From the NCBI GenBank assembly GCA_010279815.1, contig QEOQ01000508.1, forward strand, positions 2,666,457 through 2,730,456: a stretch of DNA of 64,000 bases. The letters run 5' to 3'. Shown in pieces: positions 46,174 through 58,500 of the stretch; the first letter of the stretch is position 1; each line of letters starts with the position of its first letter. The stretch comes from Brachionus plicatilis. Its lineage: Eukaryota; Rotifera; Eurotatoria; Ploima; Brachionidae. The notes below the pieces were generated by a model that was not told the DNA's origin, did no database searches, and was given only the letters and a program-made list of their open reading frames with translations. The translations under genes were made by a program, and so were the position numbers.

Positions 46174-47206
46174 GGTTTGAACAATAAAAGCTGAGTATTT
46201 ACAGTGTAGTATTGAACTTCATTACAATTCAAATAATTATTTAATTTATTTCTAGCCAAAAATTTAATAATATCATAAAATAATTATATCAAAAAATAAT
46301 GATTATTATTTAAATTAAAGCAAATTTTTTAATTTTTGTATAATTAGATTTAGTTTTGGGATAGAATTTTGGTGAACATTAGACATTGTTTATAAAAGAT
46401 AAGCTAAATTTAAGCTTATTTTTAAATTAAAAATAAATAATTTTAGAACATGGTTTAGATGGTAAAAAATCCAAAATAAATGAACATTTTTTGGGGTTTT
46501 CAATTCAGAAAAACTTGAATCATTTTTTTACTATAAGGAATAATATAGTTATTTAAAATACTAATTATGCAAATAGGCGAGCAAATGAGAAATTTTGTCT
46601 AAATTTGAAGTGGTAAAAATTTCAATATCAAAATGAACCATTGTCAATTTTTCAATAACTTTTAGAGTTAGCCAAAAATATTTAAATAAATTTTATTCAT
46701 TTTGTTAAATTTACTTTTTTGATTTTTATATAAAAAAATAAAGCATAAATCAAAACTCTAGTACTTCACACACTCACATTCACCTTTAGAAATAGTTATT
46801 ATTAGTTTTATTTTATCACTTTTTGAACAAATTTCATTATTATTCAACAAATTGTTTGTTCTTTAATTTTCTCAGCTTCGGGGTTTTCTGACTGCAATTT
46901 AAATTTCTTTACTTAGAATCAAGATTTCTATTATTCATTTTAAAACAAAAATAAAATTATATTCTATTGGACAATGATATATGGTTTTTTACTGAATTTT
47001 TATTTTTCAAAGTTTTGTAAAAAGTTTAGTGATAGTTTTATTTATTAAAAAGCTTAATTAGAAAAAAATTCTTCGAAACAACTTGTTTACTACTACGAAC
47101 TTTTCTTCGAAAGGTTCAAGAACTTTTTTAAATAAATATTCATAAAAATCAAGTTTTTTTGTTATTTGTATTTTATGTAAATATAAATATATTTTTGAAT
47201 AAGCCT

Positions 47207-47347
47207 TTAGAATAAACCTGGATATCCACCTTATACCTAAACCATAACCACCTTAACCGTACAAACAAGGATTAAATAGCATTAGAGCTGGAATTGGAAT
47301 TGGAACAGGCATTGCTGGGGCTATCCACGATTTCGTCTACCACACAT
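47207..47347 (-). pseudogene. Broken copy of the small Pro-Met/GLGGY protein gene
   Basis: Starts ATG with the codons for MCGRRNRG like the intact genes at 50374 and 63285, then hits a stop at codon 9 because the segment coding CCYQPIAV is deleted. The Pro-rich part is shortened, and the GLGGY-coding tail is damaged (Lys/stop substitutions). The upstream TATTTATA box (about 47405) and the 3' flank are still recognisable. Confidence 0.8.
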
Positions 47348-47747
47348 TTTGGTTTAATGATTCTTTAATTTTATTTCTTTATTTTTGATTTTCTTTTAGA
47401 GTCTTATTTATAAGCATCAAGAAAAAAATCATCAAAACATTAAGCAAAAAAATGCATAACTTCATGATTTAGTTTTTTTTTGTCAAACAAAGCTTTGTTA
47501 AATTTTTATCTGAAAAAAAAGATGATTTTTTTGGAATAAAAGCTTACAGATCTGATAGCAAAAATCAAAACAATCAAGTAAGAAACAAATAATAAAAAAT
47601 AAGTATTTTATTATATGGAGGCAAAAAATGTTCAATAAAAATATAAAAAAACACCAGAGTTCTAATTCTGATCGGCCTTTACATGTTCTGTAAATAAAAG
47701 TTGATTTTGTCTTAAAATAAAATTAAATAATATCCAAAATTCTATAT

Positions 47748-48411
47748 AGTTTGTCGTAGAGAGAATGTGTCAATTGCTACATTTACAGAACATGATTTTA
47801 GAACTTAAGTTTAGCTTTAGCATTTTTATATTTTTTTTGTTTTTTTTACCAAAATTCACAAAGTTAATTTTAACCAGATAATTTTTTAATGAAAATTTAA
47901 TAGAAAAAAAATTAAATCCAGTCCAAAAAAAAAATGAATTAAATTAATAAAACTAAAAAATTACCTTGGTATGGGAGGAAATTTACAACGAGGTTTTATA
48001 ATAATTTTATTAATTACCAAATGGTGTTAAATTTAATTTTAAAAAAAATCAAATCAGATAAAAGAAAAAACTAATTTAAATTGAAAATCAAAATTGATCA
48101 TCTGTCTAAAATTGAATATTATCTGTCCACGCTCGTATTTGAATGCAAAAAGGAAAATAATGCTTATTTTCATCTATTTTAAAAAGAATTTTTTTAAAAA
48201 AATAATAAAAAAAAGTAAAAATTTTACTTGATATCTTTCATCAAAAAAGGTAAAATCTTTTTAAAAATTAGTAATAAAATTATTTACTTTAAAAAATGAA
48301 AAAAAATATGATATTTTTTAAATTGATGATTTTGACTGTAAAATTTTTTTTAAAATTATGATGGGAAATTTTTTTTCTCTTTGTTGTTTTCCTTATACAA
48401 ATTGTTTCAAA
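47748..48411. other. Intergenic sequence before the hAT element
   Basis: A/T-rich; similarity with copy B cannot be followed past the window end. No gene seen. Confidence 0.45.
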
Positions 48412-49630
48412 TAGGGTTGTTAATTGAACTGGATTTCAAATTTTTGAAGTTTTTGAGAAAAATTCAAGCTTATTTTTCAACACTTCGAAATTTTTTGACA
48501 AAGGAAAATTGAAATTGAAATATTAAATATGAAGTGAAATTTTAAAAATTTAAGGCAGACAGAACTTTAAACTTCGAAATTTAATACTTGAATCAAAAGT
48601 TTCAAGTTTGAAATTATCAAGTTTAAAATTTAGAAGTTTGAAATCTTGAGGTCTGAAATTTTCAATTTTAAAAATTTCTTTTCTAATTAGAATTGAAAAA
48701 TACAAAATAAATATAAATATCTACATTTACTAAATTTAATAGATAATTTTAAAATTTTTGAAATGCTTTCTGATTTAACAAATACGCCTACTAGCCAGAC
48801 AGATTCAACTCCGGTCTCAATATTGAAAAGGCGCAAAAAAATAGAACCAAGATCGTGTGTTTGGCAAAGCCAAAATGTTGTCAAAATAAATGAATCGTCT
48901 GCCAAGTGTAATATATATCAACAGGTGATAACTATTTATAACAATTCAACAACCGAGTTGGTTAAACATTTAGCCGAAAAACATAAAATTTCAAAATTAT
49001 CACATGAAAATATTAGACCAAGTAAACGTTTTTGCTTAGATTTTGAGGAGATGGCGAATGAACCAGAAGAGAGTCCCAAAACAATTAAAGAGTACCTTGC
49101 ACCAGATTTAAATATTGAAAAAATAAACGAGAAACTATTTAGCTTTATTATTGCCAACAATTTGCCTTTTAACATTGTAAATTCCGAAGAATTTCAAGGG
49201 TTACTTGACACAATTAAATCTCATTACTACAAATTACCTTGTCGTCAAACGTTGAGATATAAGTTGTTACCCGAGATGGTATAAAATTTCAATACTTTTA
49301 ACAATATTTTATAATAATTTTAAACTCCAAAAATTTAATATTTACAATTTCATATTTTATAATTTCGGACTTAATAATTTTTAACTTTATTATTTCATTC
49401 TTCAAAATTTTAAACTTCGAAATTTAAAATCGAACCCATTTTTTTTGTATTCGAAATTATTAAAAATAATAGAAATAAATATTGAAACTCAATTTTTTCA
49501 AAACTAAATTTAATTTCAAGGAAGAATTTGTTTCAATTTAAAATTTTTGAATTTCAAAGTTCTTAATTTTACCTGAAGTCGAAAAGTATGAAAAAATTTC
49601 GAAGTTTTGAAACTTCAATTAACAACCCTA
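48412..49630 (+). mobile_element. Complete non-autonomous hAT transposon (1219 bp)
   Basis: Bounded by a perfect 8-bp direct duplication GTTTCAAA (48404-48411 and 49631-49638). Terminal inverted repeats are TAGGGTTGTTAATTGAA and its exact complement (17 bp), with weaker inverted similarity further in (repeated TCGAAATTT-type strings). The 8-bp target duplication and TAGGGTTG-type ends are hallmarks of the hAT superfamily. It carries a single shortened transposase frame (48763-49284), with no room for the catalytic core. Confidence 0.93.
48763..49284 (+). CDS. hAT transposase N-terminal fragment with BED zinc finger
   Basis: 173 aa from ATG at 48763 inside the hAT element. Residues about 27-70 fit a BED finger: SCVWQSQNVV, AKCNIYQQ, then TTELVKHLAEKH (the first metal-binding pair is C..Y rather than C..C, so one cysteine seems lost). 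Residues about 115-170 match the hAT pre-catalytic segment (LFSFIIANNLPFNIVNSEEF, YYKLPCRQTLRYKLLPEM). Full hAT transposases are about 600-700 aa; the RNase H-like DDE core and the C-terminal dimerisation region are absent. It cannot be a working transposase. It could bind element ends and act as a repressor, but the altered finger makes that uncertain. Confidence 0.8.
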   Translation: MLSDLTNTPTSQTDSTPVSILKRRKKIEPRSCVWQSQNVVKINESSAKCNIYQQVITIYNNSTTELVKHLAEKHKISKLSHENIRPSKRFCLDFEEMANEPEESPKTIKEYLAPDLNIEKINEKLFSFIIANNLPFNIVNSEEFQGLLDTIKSHYYKLPCRQTLRYKLLPEMV

Positions 49631-49638
49631 GTTTCAAA

Positions 49639-50373
49639 CCTTAAAAATAAAATCAACAATCAAGCGATTTAAATTATATTTTGACGCTACCCACATCTTC
49701 TGTCGGCCCATTTATTAAATTAACCTCCAACAGAAATCAGTTTATCAAATTCTTTGTTGAAGCTAAAGACTAATATTTTTTCAGATTTGATTCCAGTTTA
49801 ATATTTCCAGTATTGATTTTAAATTTTCGAATTACAAAGTATTAAGAAGCATCTTCTTGTAGGATCACATTGCACCCAAAATTTACATAAAATATTTTTA
49901 TAAGATTTACGACCTTTTTAGAGATATCGTTAGATCTGAGAATGGTATAGAAAGGAGGTATGGACAATATTTTATTAAATACAATCATTCAACAAATCAA
50001 AAATTATTAATTTCAACTAATTTTTCAACAACAAGACTATTCGATTATTCGATTATTCAGCTTTTCAGGGTAATAATTCAGAATAAATTTATTAAGATCT
50101 CTCTTTTCGTCTAATTAACCGGATTCCCTAAACCGGGGCTGCGCCCCAGACTCATATATTAGACTGATAAAATAATGAGATTCGATTTTATTCAATTTAT
50201 TCATTTTAACTTTTAAGTAAAATTTGACTTTATCATGAAAATTTTGTCACAATTCAGGACAAAATTTAGAATTAATGGTTTCAAAAAGATAATAGAGAAA
50301 AAAAAGTTTACTACTATAATTTAAAAAAAGCAATTTATTTTTGCTTGAGGAGTTTTTTTAAATAAAAAGTATC
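49639..50373. other. Intergenic sequence with a GC hairpin
   Basis: A/T-rich, no gene. A hairpin GGGGCTGCGCCCC at about 50135-50147 follows GGATTCCCTAAACC; a close match (CGAATCCCTAAACC then GGGCTCCGCCCC) occurs at 60105-60135, so it belongs to a dispersed element. Confidence 0.5.
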
Positions 50374-50601
50374 TTAGAATAAACCTGGATATCCACCCAA
50401 ACCTAAGCCTGAATATCCACCTAGACCTAAATCATGACCACCTAAACCGGACAAACAAGGATTAATTGGCATTGGAGCTGGAATTGGCATTGGAACAGGC
50501 ATTGGAATTGGTACCGGAATTGGACTTGGCATTGGCATCGGCATTGCTGGGGCTACAGCAATTGGTTGGTAACAGCATCCACGATTTCGTCTACCACACA
50601 T
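50374..50601 (-). CDS. Small Pro-Met repeat / GLGGY protein
   Basis: 75 aa, single exon. Three parts: a short basic Cys start (MCGRRNRGCCYQP), a Pro-alternating tract (PMPMPMPSPIPVPIPMPVP and on), then NPCLSGLGG and GLGGYSGLGLGGYPGLF. No signal peptide or membrane segment. The tract has the look of a structural, cuticle, matrix or surface peptide, but no family was recognised. An 83-aa paralogue is at 63285-63536 and a broken one at 47207-47347, all on the same strand. Repeats with regular codons (GGCATTGG units in the DNA) make length change by slippage easy. Confidence 0.7.
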   Translation of the reverse strand: MCGRRNRGCCYQPIAVAPAMPMPMPSPIPVPIPMPVPMPIPAPMPINPCLSGLGGHDLGLGGYSGLGLGGYPGLF

Positions 50602-50686
50602 TTTGATTTAATGATTCTTTATTTTTATTAAAATACATTCAAAGTAAATTACTTTTGATTTTGAAAAATATTCTCTTGAATTCTCT

Positions 50687-50694
50687 TATTTATA
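50687..50694 (-). promoter_or_regulatory. TATA box of the 50.4-kb small gene
   Basis: TATAAATA on the minus strand about 86 bp upstream of the ATG. The same box at the same distance is present at 63617-63624 for the paralogue. Confidence 0.45.
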
Positions 50695-52751
50695 CGCTTC
50701 ACGTAAAATAATACATACAATTATTCAATAAGATATTCATTGTTTCATTATTAGGTTTTGTTTCGCAAAACAAAGTTTTGCTAAATTTTTAAACAAACAA
50801 TATCAGATGAAAACATATGATAATTGTTTGATTTCATAAAAATATATTTAACTGGATTATTAAACCATCTCTATTTTACCATGAGAACCTCAATCACTGA
50901 CGTACACTAAAATAAATGCTAAAATCAAAAATACAGCAACTTTAATTTTTTTTTTTTAATCAGTGAAATGTAATATTTGAATCATTAAATGTCACTTTTA
51001 AATTAATCTGATTAAAAAGAACTTAGCAATAGAAGTTTTTTTTATTGTAGAGAAATACCAGAGAATTATTTCTTATGCTGAAAAAGGCTGCTTTGACCAA
51101 GAAAATAGCTTCCAATTTAGTCAATCATAACTTTTTTTTATAACGTTAAATGAAAATATTTGTTTTGGTTTCTTTATCATATTTTTATAATTTAATGTTA
51201 TTACTAAAATGAAATCTTTAAAAAGTTTAATTTTTTTTTAAATAAAAGGGGTTTAAAGTTTTTATCTTTTATCTATTAATTTAAGTATTTTAAATATTTC
51301 TGAATCTAAGGACAAAATTAGGGAAAAACATTAAAAATATTTTTTTTAGTAGAAAAAATATTTTTGATTAAAGAAATAATAATTTTAAAAAAATTTTTGA
51401 TTTTTTTGAATAGTGAAAACGAGTTAAACTTCTGGGGTCATCTAGTGATAAGGACACAGTGACAGGTCAGTTCTAAAGCTCATCTTCATATTTCTTTTTG
51501 GTGAAAAAAGGAAATTTAAATGTATTTTATTATTTTTATTGCATTTTTATAAGCTAATTTCAAGCGTAATTCCAATAAGATAAAGTTTATTTAATGTTAA
51601 TTAGATGAATTACCTTAAATTTTCTAAAAATAAACCAAATTTTAATTACTTTTATTTACTTGTTTTTATTTAATCATTAAAATAAACCAATTTCAAAATC
51701 GATCCTCAATTTACCTTTATATTTCCAGACTTGTTTACAAGTCACAAGTCGGAATTAAATTTCAAGTCAAAACTCTGTTTTGTTTCAAGAATTTTAAAAA
51801 TTCAAGAGTTTTATTTTGCCTTATTTTAAAAAAGAAATCAAAAAAAATAAAAAATAATAAATCATAAATTTTTATTCAGAAAAAAATAAAATTCAATTTT
51901 ATTTTTTAGTAATAAATTTAGATTATTGGCAAATTGATGTTTTAGATCAGGATCATAAAATCCAAATAAATAATATAATATCTTATTTAAAATAAAAGTT
52001 AAAATAAAAGTGAAAAAATAATCTTTCTCCTAATAATAATTTTAAAAGATAAGTTTTTTATTTTTTAAAAAAATCAAGGTCCTGACTCTTAATTTTTTAA
52101 TGTTCAAAGCTTTTTTTTTTTAAATTTTTTTAAGTCAAAACTTGATATTTAAAAAAAATTTTTTTAATTTGAATATAAATTTTTTACCTGATTTTAATAA
52201 AATTCTAATTATTTCGTCTATCTTTATGCATGTTAAAACATTTAAAGCATATTAAAATCATATTTTGGATAAGCCATAAGTCATAAATTTTTTTTATATC
52301 TTGATCTTTTAATATATTTAATCTTGTTTAATTTATTTCTAAAATTTTTTTGTTTCTTATTAATAAATTCACTCAAAAAAATATGAAAATTTTGCAAATT
52401 GTTTTAAAAAATCATGTTTCAATATTTACATTTAAAAAGAAATTTTAACAAATAATCCTGAATAAAAAAATTCAATACTTAAAATTTTTTTAAGATATTT
52501 TAATTCTAATCATAAATAAGTACAAATCTTGACTTTTTGAAACAAGTTAAGTCCTGACTTGCACTTGACTTGTAACTTTTATACAACTCTTACTTTTTCT
52601 AAATATCTCAACAAAATTTGGAAAATTTACAATAGGAGTTGATTTGGATGCTGAAATCAAAAGTTAAAGAAAATGAGAATGGTCTAATCTTAGAAAAAAC
52701 TATTAAAATTCTAAACCTTTCGGGAATCTACCCAATTCAAGCATGCATAAA
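50695..52751. other. AT-rich intergenic sequence
   Basis: Spacer between the 50.4-kb small gene and the start of duplication copy B. The first 120 bp still resemble the flank of the 63.5-kb paralogue (a CAAACAAAGTTTTG-like string). No gene seen. Confidence 0.45.
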
Positions 52752-54775
52752 ATGAGCAAATCAAAATAAATAAGAAATAAAATTGAATTATAAATTTTTT
52801 ATTTCTAAAAATAATTAAAAAAAAGAACTGTTTTTAAAATATTAAGAACTGTCAATAATTATTATTCATCTACCAGGCTGTTTATATTGCTTAAATATAA
52901 AACATCAACTTGCGGACGCCGCTCTAAAAATAAAAATTTAAAAACTCAGTCAAAGTTCTTTCCCAATTTTAAAAAATCAAATTAAAGTAATTAAAAAATT
53001 TCTGAAATAAAAAAGAGAATATTTGGTAAAGTTTACACGAAACAAGACAATAAAAATGCTTGATTTTCGAAGAACCGACTATAAAATATTAGAAATAAAT
53101 TAATAATATAATTTTATTATAATAAAGCTATTGTTGTTAAAAATAAAGAAAAAAATGCCTAAAATTATTAAATAAATGTGAGTTTGAAGCATAAGCATTT
53201 AGAATATATTTATAAATAGTGAAAGAAAATATCGGCGAATGAAAAAAAAATCTCAAAATAATCTAATTATCAAAAAAAATTACATTTAGACACATTAATA
53301 ATCAAACAAATATCTGATAATTTATTGCCATATTAAAAGAAAGATATGAATGTTTACTAGATTAAAGCAATTTTTGATTAATTTAAAAAAAGCAAAGAAT
53401 TTACTTAAGTCAACATAAACTAATTTATAGTGCTTTTTAGGTTTAAACAATAGTGATTAATATTAAATAATCAGTTTTCCAACAAACAAATATTTTTAAA
53501 GTTTTACGACCCTATTATTTTTCATTTATATTTCAAAAATTTAAGAGATCGACCTCGTAATTTGACTATCATAAATTTAAGTAATTTTTTAAAAATATTT
53601 GAAAAAATTATAAAAATAACAAAGTTACAGCTTTATGTATACATCTACTTAAATTTTCTCAAATTTTTCATTTTATTTTATTATTTAAATAAATAGCAAA
53701 AGTCATTTATTTTAATCTCATAATTAAAAAGAGTCTAATCTATAAAATCTTTCATTTTTTTATATAGAAAAATTTTGATGTTAATTGTTAGCTTTCTTAG
53801 TAATTATAAAAGTTTAAGTCTTATTATATTATATTGGTAACTCATATTAAACTTTTGTAAATAGTTAATTATCATGTTGTTTAATAGAATACTCAGGAAA
53901 ATTTTTTTTGACAAAATGAAAAAATGAAAAAACTAAAGGAGGTGGAACAAAGATACTAAATCATTCCATTTGCAATCATTAAAGCATGGAACTTAATGTT
54001 TTTTGAAAGATTAGTTTGAAATAATTAAATTCTTCCAATTTTTTAATCGACAAATTATTTCAAAAAATTCCTTTATATTTATCTCATATTTTCATATTTG
54101 AAGGTTTGAAAAATAGCAAACCTTTTAGGTAATTGTAAATTGTTAAATTCACAATCCTCTAAGTCAACTGAATGTGAGATTCGATTATTTAAAGAAGATA
54201 TAATTTTTAAGAACAAATGAAGGAAGTGCAAAGATTTGATAAACATAGATAAAGTGAATAACAACAGATAAAAAAATTAACTTTCTAAAAAGGAAAAAAA
54301 AACATAAATACTAAAATAAAATTTTTAATAAAAAGATGATTAAACATAAATTTTTTAAAATTTCGACTCCAGAATAATCTTGAGTAGTTAAAAAAACATA
54401 AGTTCCCTAAAAATTTAGTTTTGAATAAAAACTCATGATTTTTTTTGTATTTAGATTTAGTAAACGTATTATAATGTGGAACTCGAATAGCTAGTTATCC
54501 CGTATATCATCAAGTGCTAATAAAAGGACATAAATCAAATTATGAGGTGAGTTATCTACAAAAGGGCCAACAGAAATTGTCGTAATTTAAAAAATAATTT
54601 CTAATATCTAATAATTTAGTACAATAACAAGCACAGTGCATTTATTAACAAAAATTTGACTGATTCATCGGGCCTTTATTTGGGTTATTTTTAGTTAAGC
54701 TTAAGTTCATTTATATTTATTCACAAATATATTTGAAAAATGGAACAGAACACCGGCCAATTCTCCAGATATTAG

Positions 54776-55036
54776 ATCATATCATTTGATATCATTTGAT
54801 TTTTCTTTTCTATGAACCTGAGATTAACTATGGTGAATTCAAACGTGGTCGAAAAGCAACAAAGTTTTATAAGTGTATATGTGGATTATTGTTTCCTGAG
54901 AACGCAGAAGTTGCAAAATCAGAATTGGAAAAACTGGCAACGGATCACCTAGTTTGGAAGAAAAATGTCGCCTAATGCTGTAAATCAGTTTTCGATTGAA
55001 GAAGAAGAAGAATCATTTGATATCAGATGATATGAT
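54776..55036. mobile_element. Small element with 19-bp inverted ends in copy B
   Basis: ATCATATCATTTGATATCA at 54776-54794 is matched by its inverted complement at 55018-55036 with one mismatch. The 261-bp segment lies in a block absent from copy A and carries the coding remnant at 54811-54975. No target duplication was identified. Confidence 0.5.
54811..54975 (+). pseudogene. Coding remnant inside the small element
   Basis: An open frame without a start reads YEPEINYGEFKRGRKATKFY, then KCICGLLFPENAEVAK, SELEKLATDHLVWKKN and a stop at 54973. Composition is clearly protein-like: a basic KRGR motif followed by a C.C pair and helical sequence. It resembles the remnant at 27614-27822 (KKRG...Y..CGF). 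Family not identified; possibly a fragment of a transposon-encoded DNA-binding protein. Confidence 0.4.
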
Positions 55037-55571
55037 GTGACAAGTTAATTTCCGACACTTTGACTGTACTTTGTTGTACCTTTTTACCAAAAAAAATTTT
55101 TTTGATGTAAAAAAAAGAAAAAAATTAAAACATCAATACGAATTAAAGTGATTATTAATTTGATTAACTAATGAAAAAGAAAATAAAATTTTTAATTTAA
55201 GTTGAATAGTGGCAACAAAGTATGTTGCGCATTTTGGTTGTATTTTTTTAAAAATTTTTATTAACTTTGATTAAAATTTATCAAGAAATGACGAATTTTT
55301 GTTCAATTTGTATTTGAAATTCACAAAGAAATAATAATTGAAACAAATTTAAATAAAAAATTGTATTTTAATTGGATTTCGAAATGCTTTGTATTAATAG
55401 AAAATTATAAGATGAAAATATTTAAATAAATTCTCAGTTATATTATTCATAAATTTAATGATAGCAAAATGAGGTCGACATTACAAAAAATTAATTTTTT
55501 AAAATAAAACTGCAAACAAATCTTATTTATTAAGACCTTTTTTTAAAATTATTCAAATCGAAAAAAATTAC

Positions 55572-58500
55572 CTCTGATGTTGTTTTCGTTTGCTTAAAAA
55601 ATAAATTTATCTTTTAATTTTTTTTTATTCAATTAAAAATCTTACTTTGGTTGTTGTTCATTTCAATAAGTATGTTAATGCTATTCTTTAGTTCTTTGAT
55701 TTGATCTTGGAAATTTTTGGTATCAGTTTTCGATGATTCATTTTGTTCACAGCACTTTTTATTATTTAATGATTCATATTTAATGTTTATTTTATGAACA
55801 GATTCTGCAATCGGATCAAGTAAAACTTTGAAATCAATATCATTTTTTTGATCACTTGGTTTATATTTTTTTATGTATTCATCTGGAATTTTCAGCAACG
55901 TTCTTATTCGAGTCCTTTCACATAAAATTTGTTCAAAGATTAAAATTTCCTTGGCTCTCTGTAATAAAAAAAGACTTTTTGAAAAAGAACGAACTCTTTC
56001 AAAAGTGCTTGTCAGTAAAGCAATAAAAATGTTAAGTAAAATTAATGTAGTGAAACCAATATAAAGACCGAAAAAAAAATCGGCAATTTCACTATCCAAT
56101 TCATTATATCCCTTTTAAATTAAGAAAAAATTAAATTATTTTCAATTTTTTTTATTTATTTAATTACTGCAAAGTCAATATCGCTAATACCAAATGAAGT
56201 AGTGAACAAATAGAAAACTGCTTTATTGTAGCTTTCCATTCCTCCGAGAACTTTTTGGTTGTTAGAAGGACATTCTTGAGCTTCAGGAATGCAGCTAATT
56301 GTTTGCCCATTACCAAACAAAATATAAAAACTTGTTGTGAATGGTATCAACGTTATTAAAAAAACAAGAATCCAGACAAAAATGTCCCATACTTTTTAAT
56401 TTTTATGTTATGTTATTAGCTTATTTGAAAAAAAAATAAAACTACCTATAAAATACAGAGTCATTACAAGCATTCCAAATGGCTACAAAGAAAAGTTATT
56501 AAATAAAATAATTTAAGTAAAAAATTCAAATTTTTGTACTTCCCAGAGGATTCTTCCATTTTTTAACACCCTCGCTGATACGAAAAGAACACTAATCGAC
56601 GTGACTCTAATGTGATTTCGGGCAATTATCTCACTATGATTTAATATGTCAGCTAGATGGGTTACTAATGCAGCAATTACAAAAATAATTGTGATCAAGT
56701 CAAAAATATTCCTTAAAATTTGAAAAAAAATTATAAAAGTACTTCGTGGTTAGTTTGGTAGTTTTATATTTAAACAAAAAAGAAACAAATAAAATTCTTC
56801 CTGTTGATGATTCTACAACTTTTTGTTACAGAAATGTTATGGTTAGGCTACAATGCTTTTATTTTGCATGGTTCTTACAAAAATTTATGGAATCTTACGT
56901 AAGATTACATCAAATTACATCAATATCTGTAAGACAGGTAAATTGTACTTCGGCCATAAAATTTTAATTTTTGCTCTTTTTTTTTCAATCTTTAATAAAT
57001 TAATTTTACCGACTTTTAAATTCAGGCCCATTTACCACCAATACTCTCTGTGAATGACTGGGTTCATTTTAAGGAAAGTATTGACATGCAGCGCTACATT
57101 ACTGGCAAAGTCCAAACAATAATATAGTAAATGTTAAAGAAAGCCTGTTTGAAATCTTTTTTCGGGGTTTTTGTAACTTAAATTTTAGTAAACTGATTTT
57201 AGGGCATCAGAGTGCTTTCCACACTTTGTATGTGGAGTTAATTAGCAAATTGTCTTAACTTTGGAGCCGGATCTCAAAACCTAAACGAAATTAATCCCAA
57301 TATTTTAGAAATATTTTGAGTGTGAAATAATATCTTAAAATACTTTTTCAGTATTTTTTCTAGAGTGAAGTTTTCAGGACGGGTTTTAGCCAATCTTCTA
57401 TTTGGACTGTTGACTGATTTGTTACATGACTTAACCGAAATTTAGTTGCACATAATATTTTCAAAGCCAAAGAAAAATATAAATCTTTCTAATCATTTGA
57501 ATTTTAGTCAAAAATATTTTCTCATTTTTTAAACCTAACATTAACCATTGAAAATAATAATTCATGGAAAACTTAAAAATTTAAATATTTAAAATATTTA
57601 TTTCTATATTATCAAGCTATTAATTTGTAATAGTAAATTTTTTTTTAAACCCTAATTTTCAATTAAAAGATAGCACTGAAATTGCGCAATTTAATTTCAT
57701 CATAGAATTTACGGTTTTTTAAATGTTCAAAGCTTTATTTTTAAGGTATTGTGAAATTCAAATAAAAATTGAATAAAATTTCTTCCTTTTTTGATGAATC
57801 TAAAATAAAGTTAATAAAATATACTTAAAAAAATACTGCAACAAAGTGCAACATACTTTGTTGCACCTTTGTTACCTAAAATAATTTTTCTCATGTTTTA
57901 ATAAGACAAAAAATTAAAAATCAATAAGATTTAAATTGATTATTAGTTTAAATATACTAAAAAAAAGAAATAATTGAATTTATTTTTCAAAGTATGTTGC
58001 ACTTTGTTGCAGTATTTTTTTAAGTATAATTTATTAACTTTATTTTAAATTCATCAAAAAAGGAAGATTTTTTGGTTCAATTTGTATTTGAATTTCACAG
58101 TACCTATTTTTAAGACTCTAGAAAAAGGATAGTAATTTTTAAAAATGCAATCAAATCTAAAATTGCATTTAAAATATTAATCATTAAATCAGATCTTAAA
58201 TTTTATCAAAAATTTTATTGTCTCATTCAATAAAATTCTAAAGACTTTTTGGTAATTCATTTAACAAAAACTAAAAATTCTAAATTCAATTCTAACTAAT
58301 ATTTATTTAATTATTATCTAATTTTTGATGATGTCACGATGCAAAAAAATTGTTTAAAATTCATTAATAGCTTACAAACCTAAAAAAATACAGGAATTTT
58401 GTGGAAATTTTAAAGAAGTTTTAAAGTTTATTTAAAAATTATCTTTAATGAATAAATACTAAAATTCTAAAACCATTCTTTAGAGAATCTCTAAAATGTC

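Larger units (their letters stand above)
38121..47747. repeat. Segmental duplication, copy A
   Basis: From about 38121 (ATCAAAATAAATAAGAAATA) to about 47747 the sequence parallels 52752-64000 in the same orientation, through coding exons, introns and intergenic parts alike. Copy A lacks inserts present in copy B near 53930-55330 and 59340-60300. The pieces at 38121-39590 hold only shared noncoding sequence, and 46042-47206 is the shared spacer between the channel and the small Pro/Gly gene. Confidence 0.9.
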
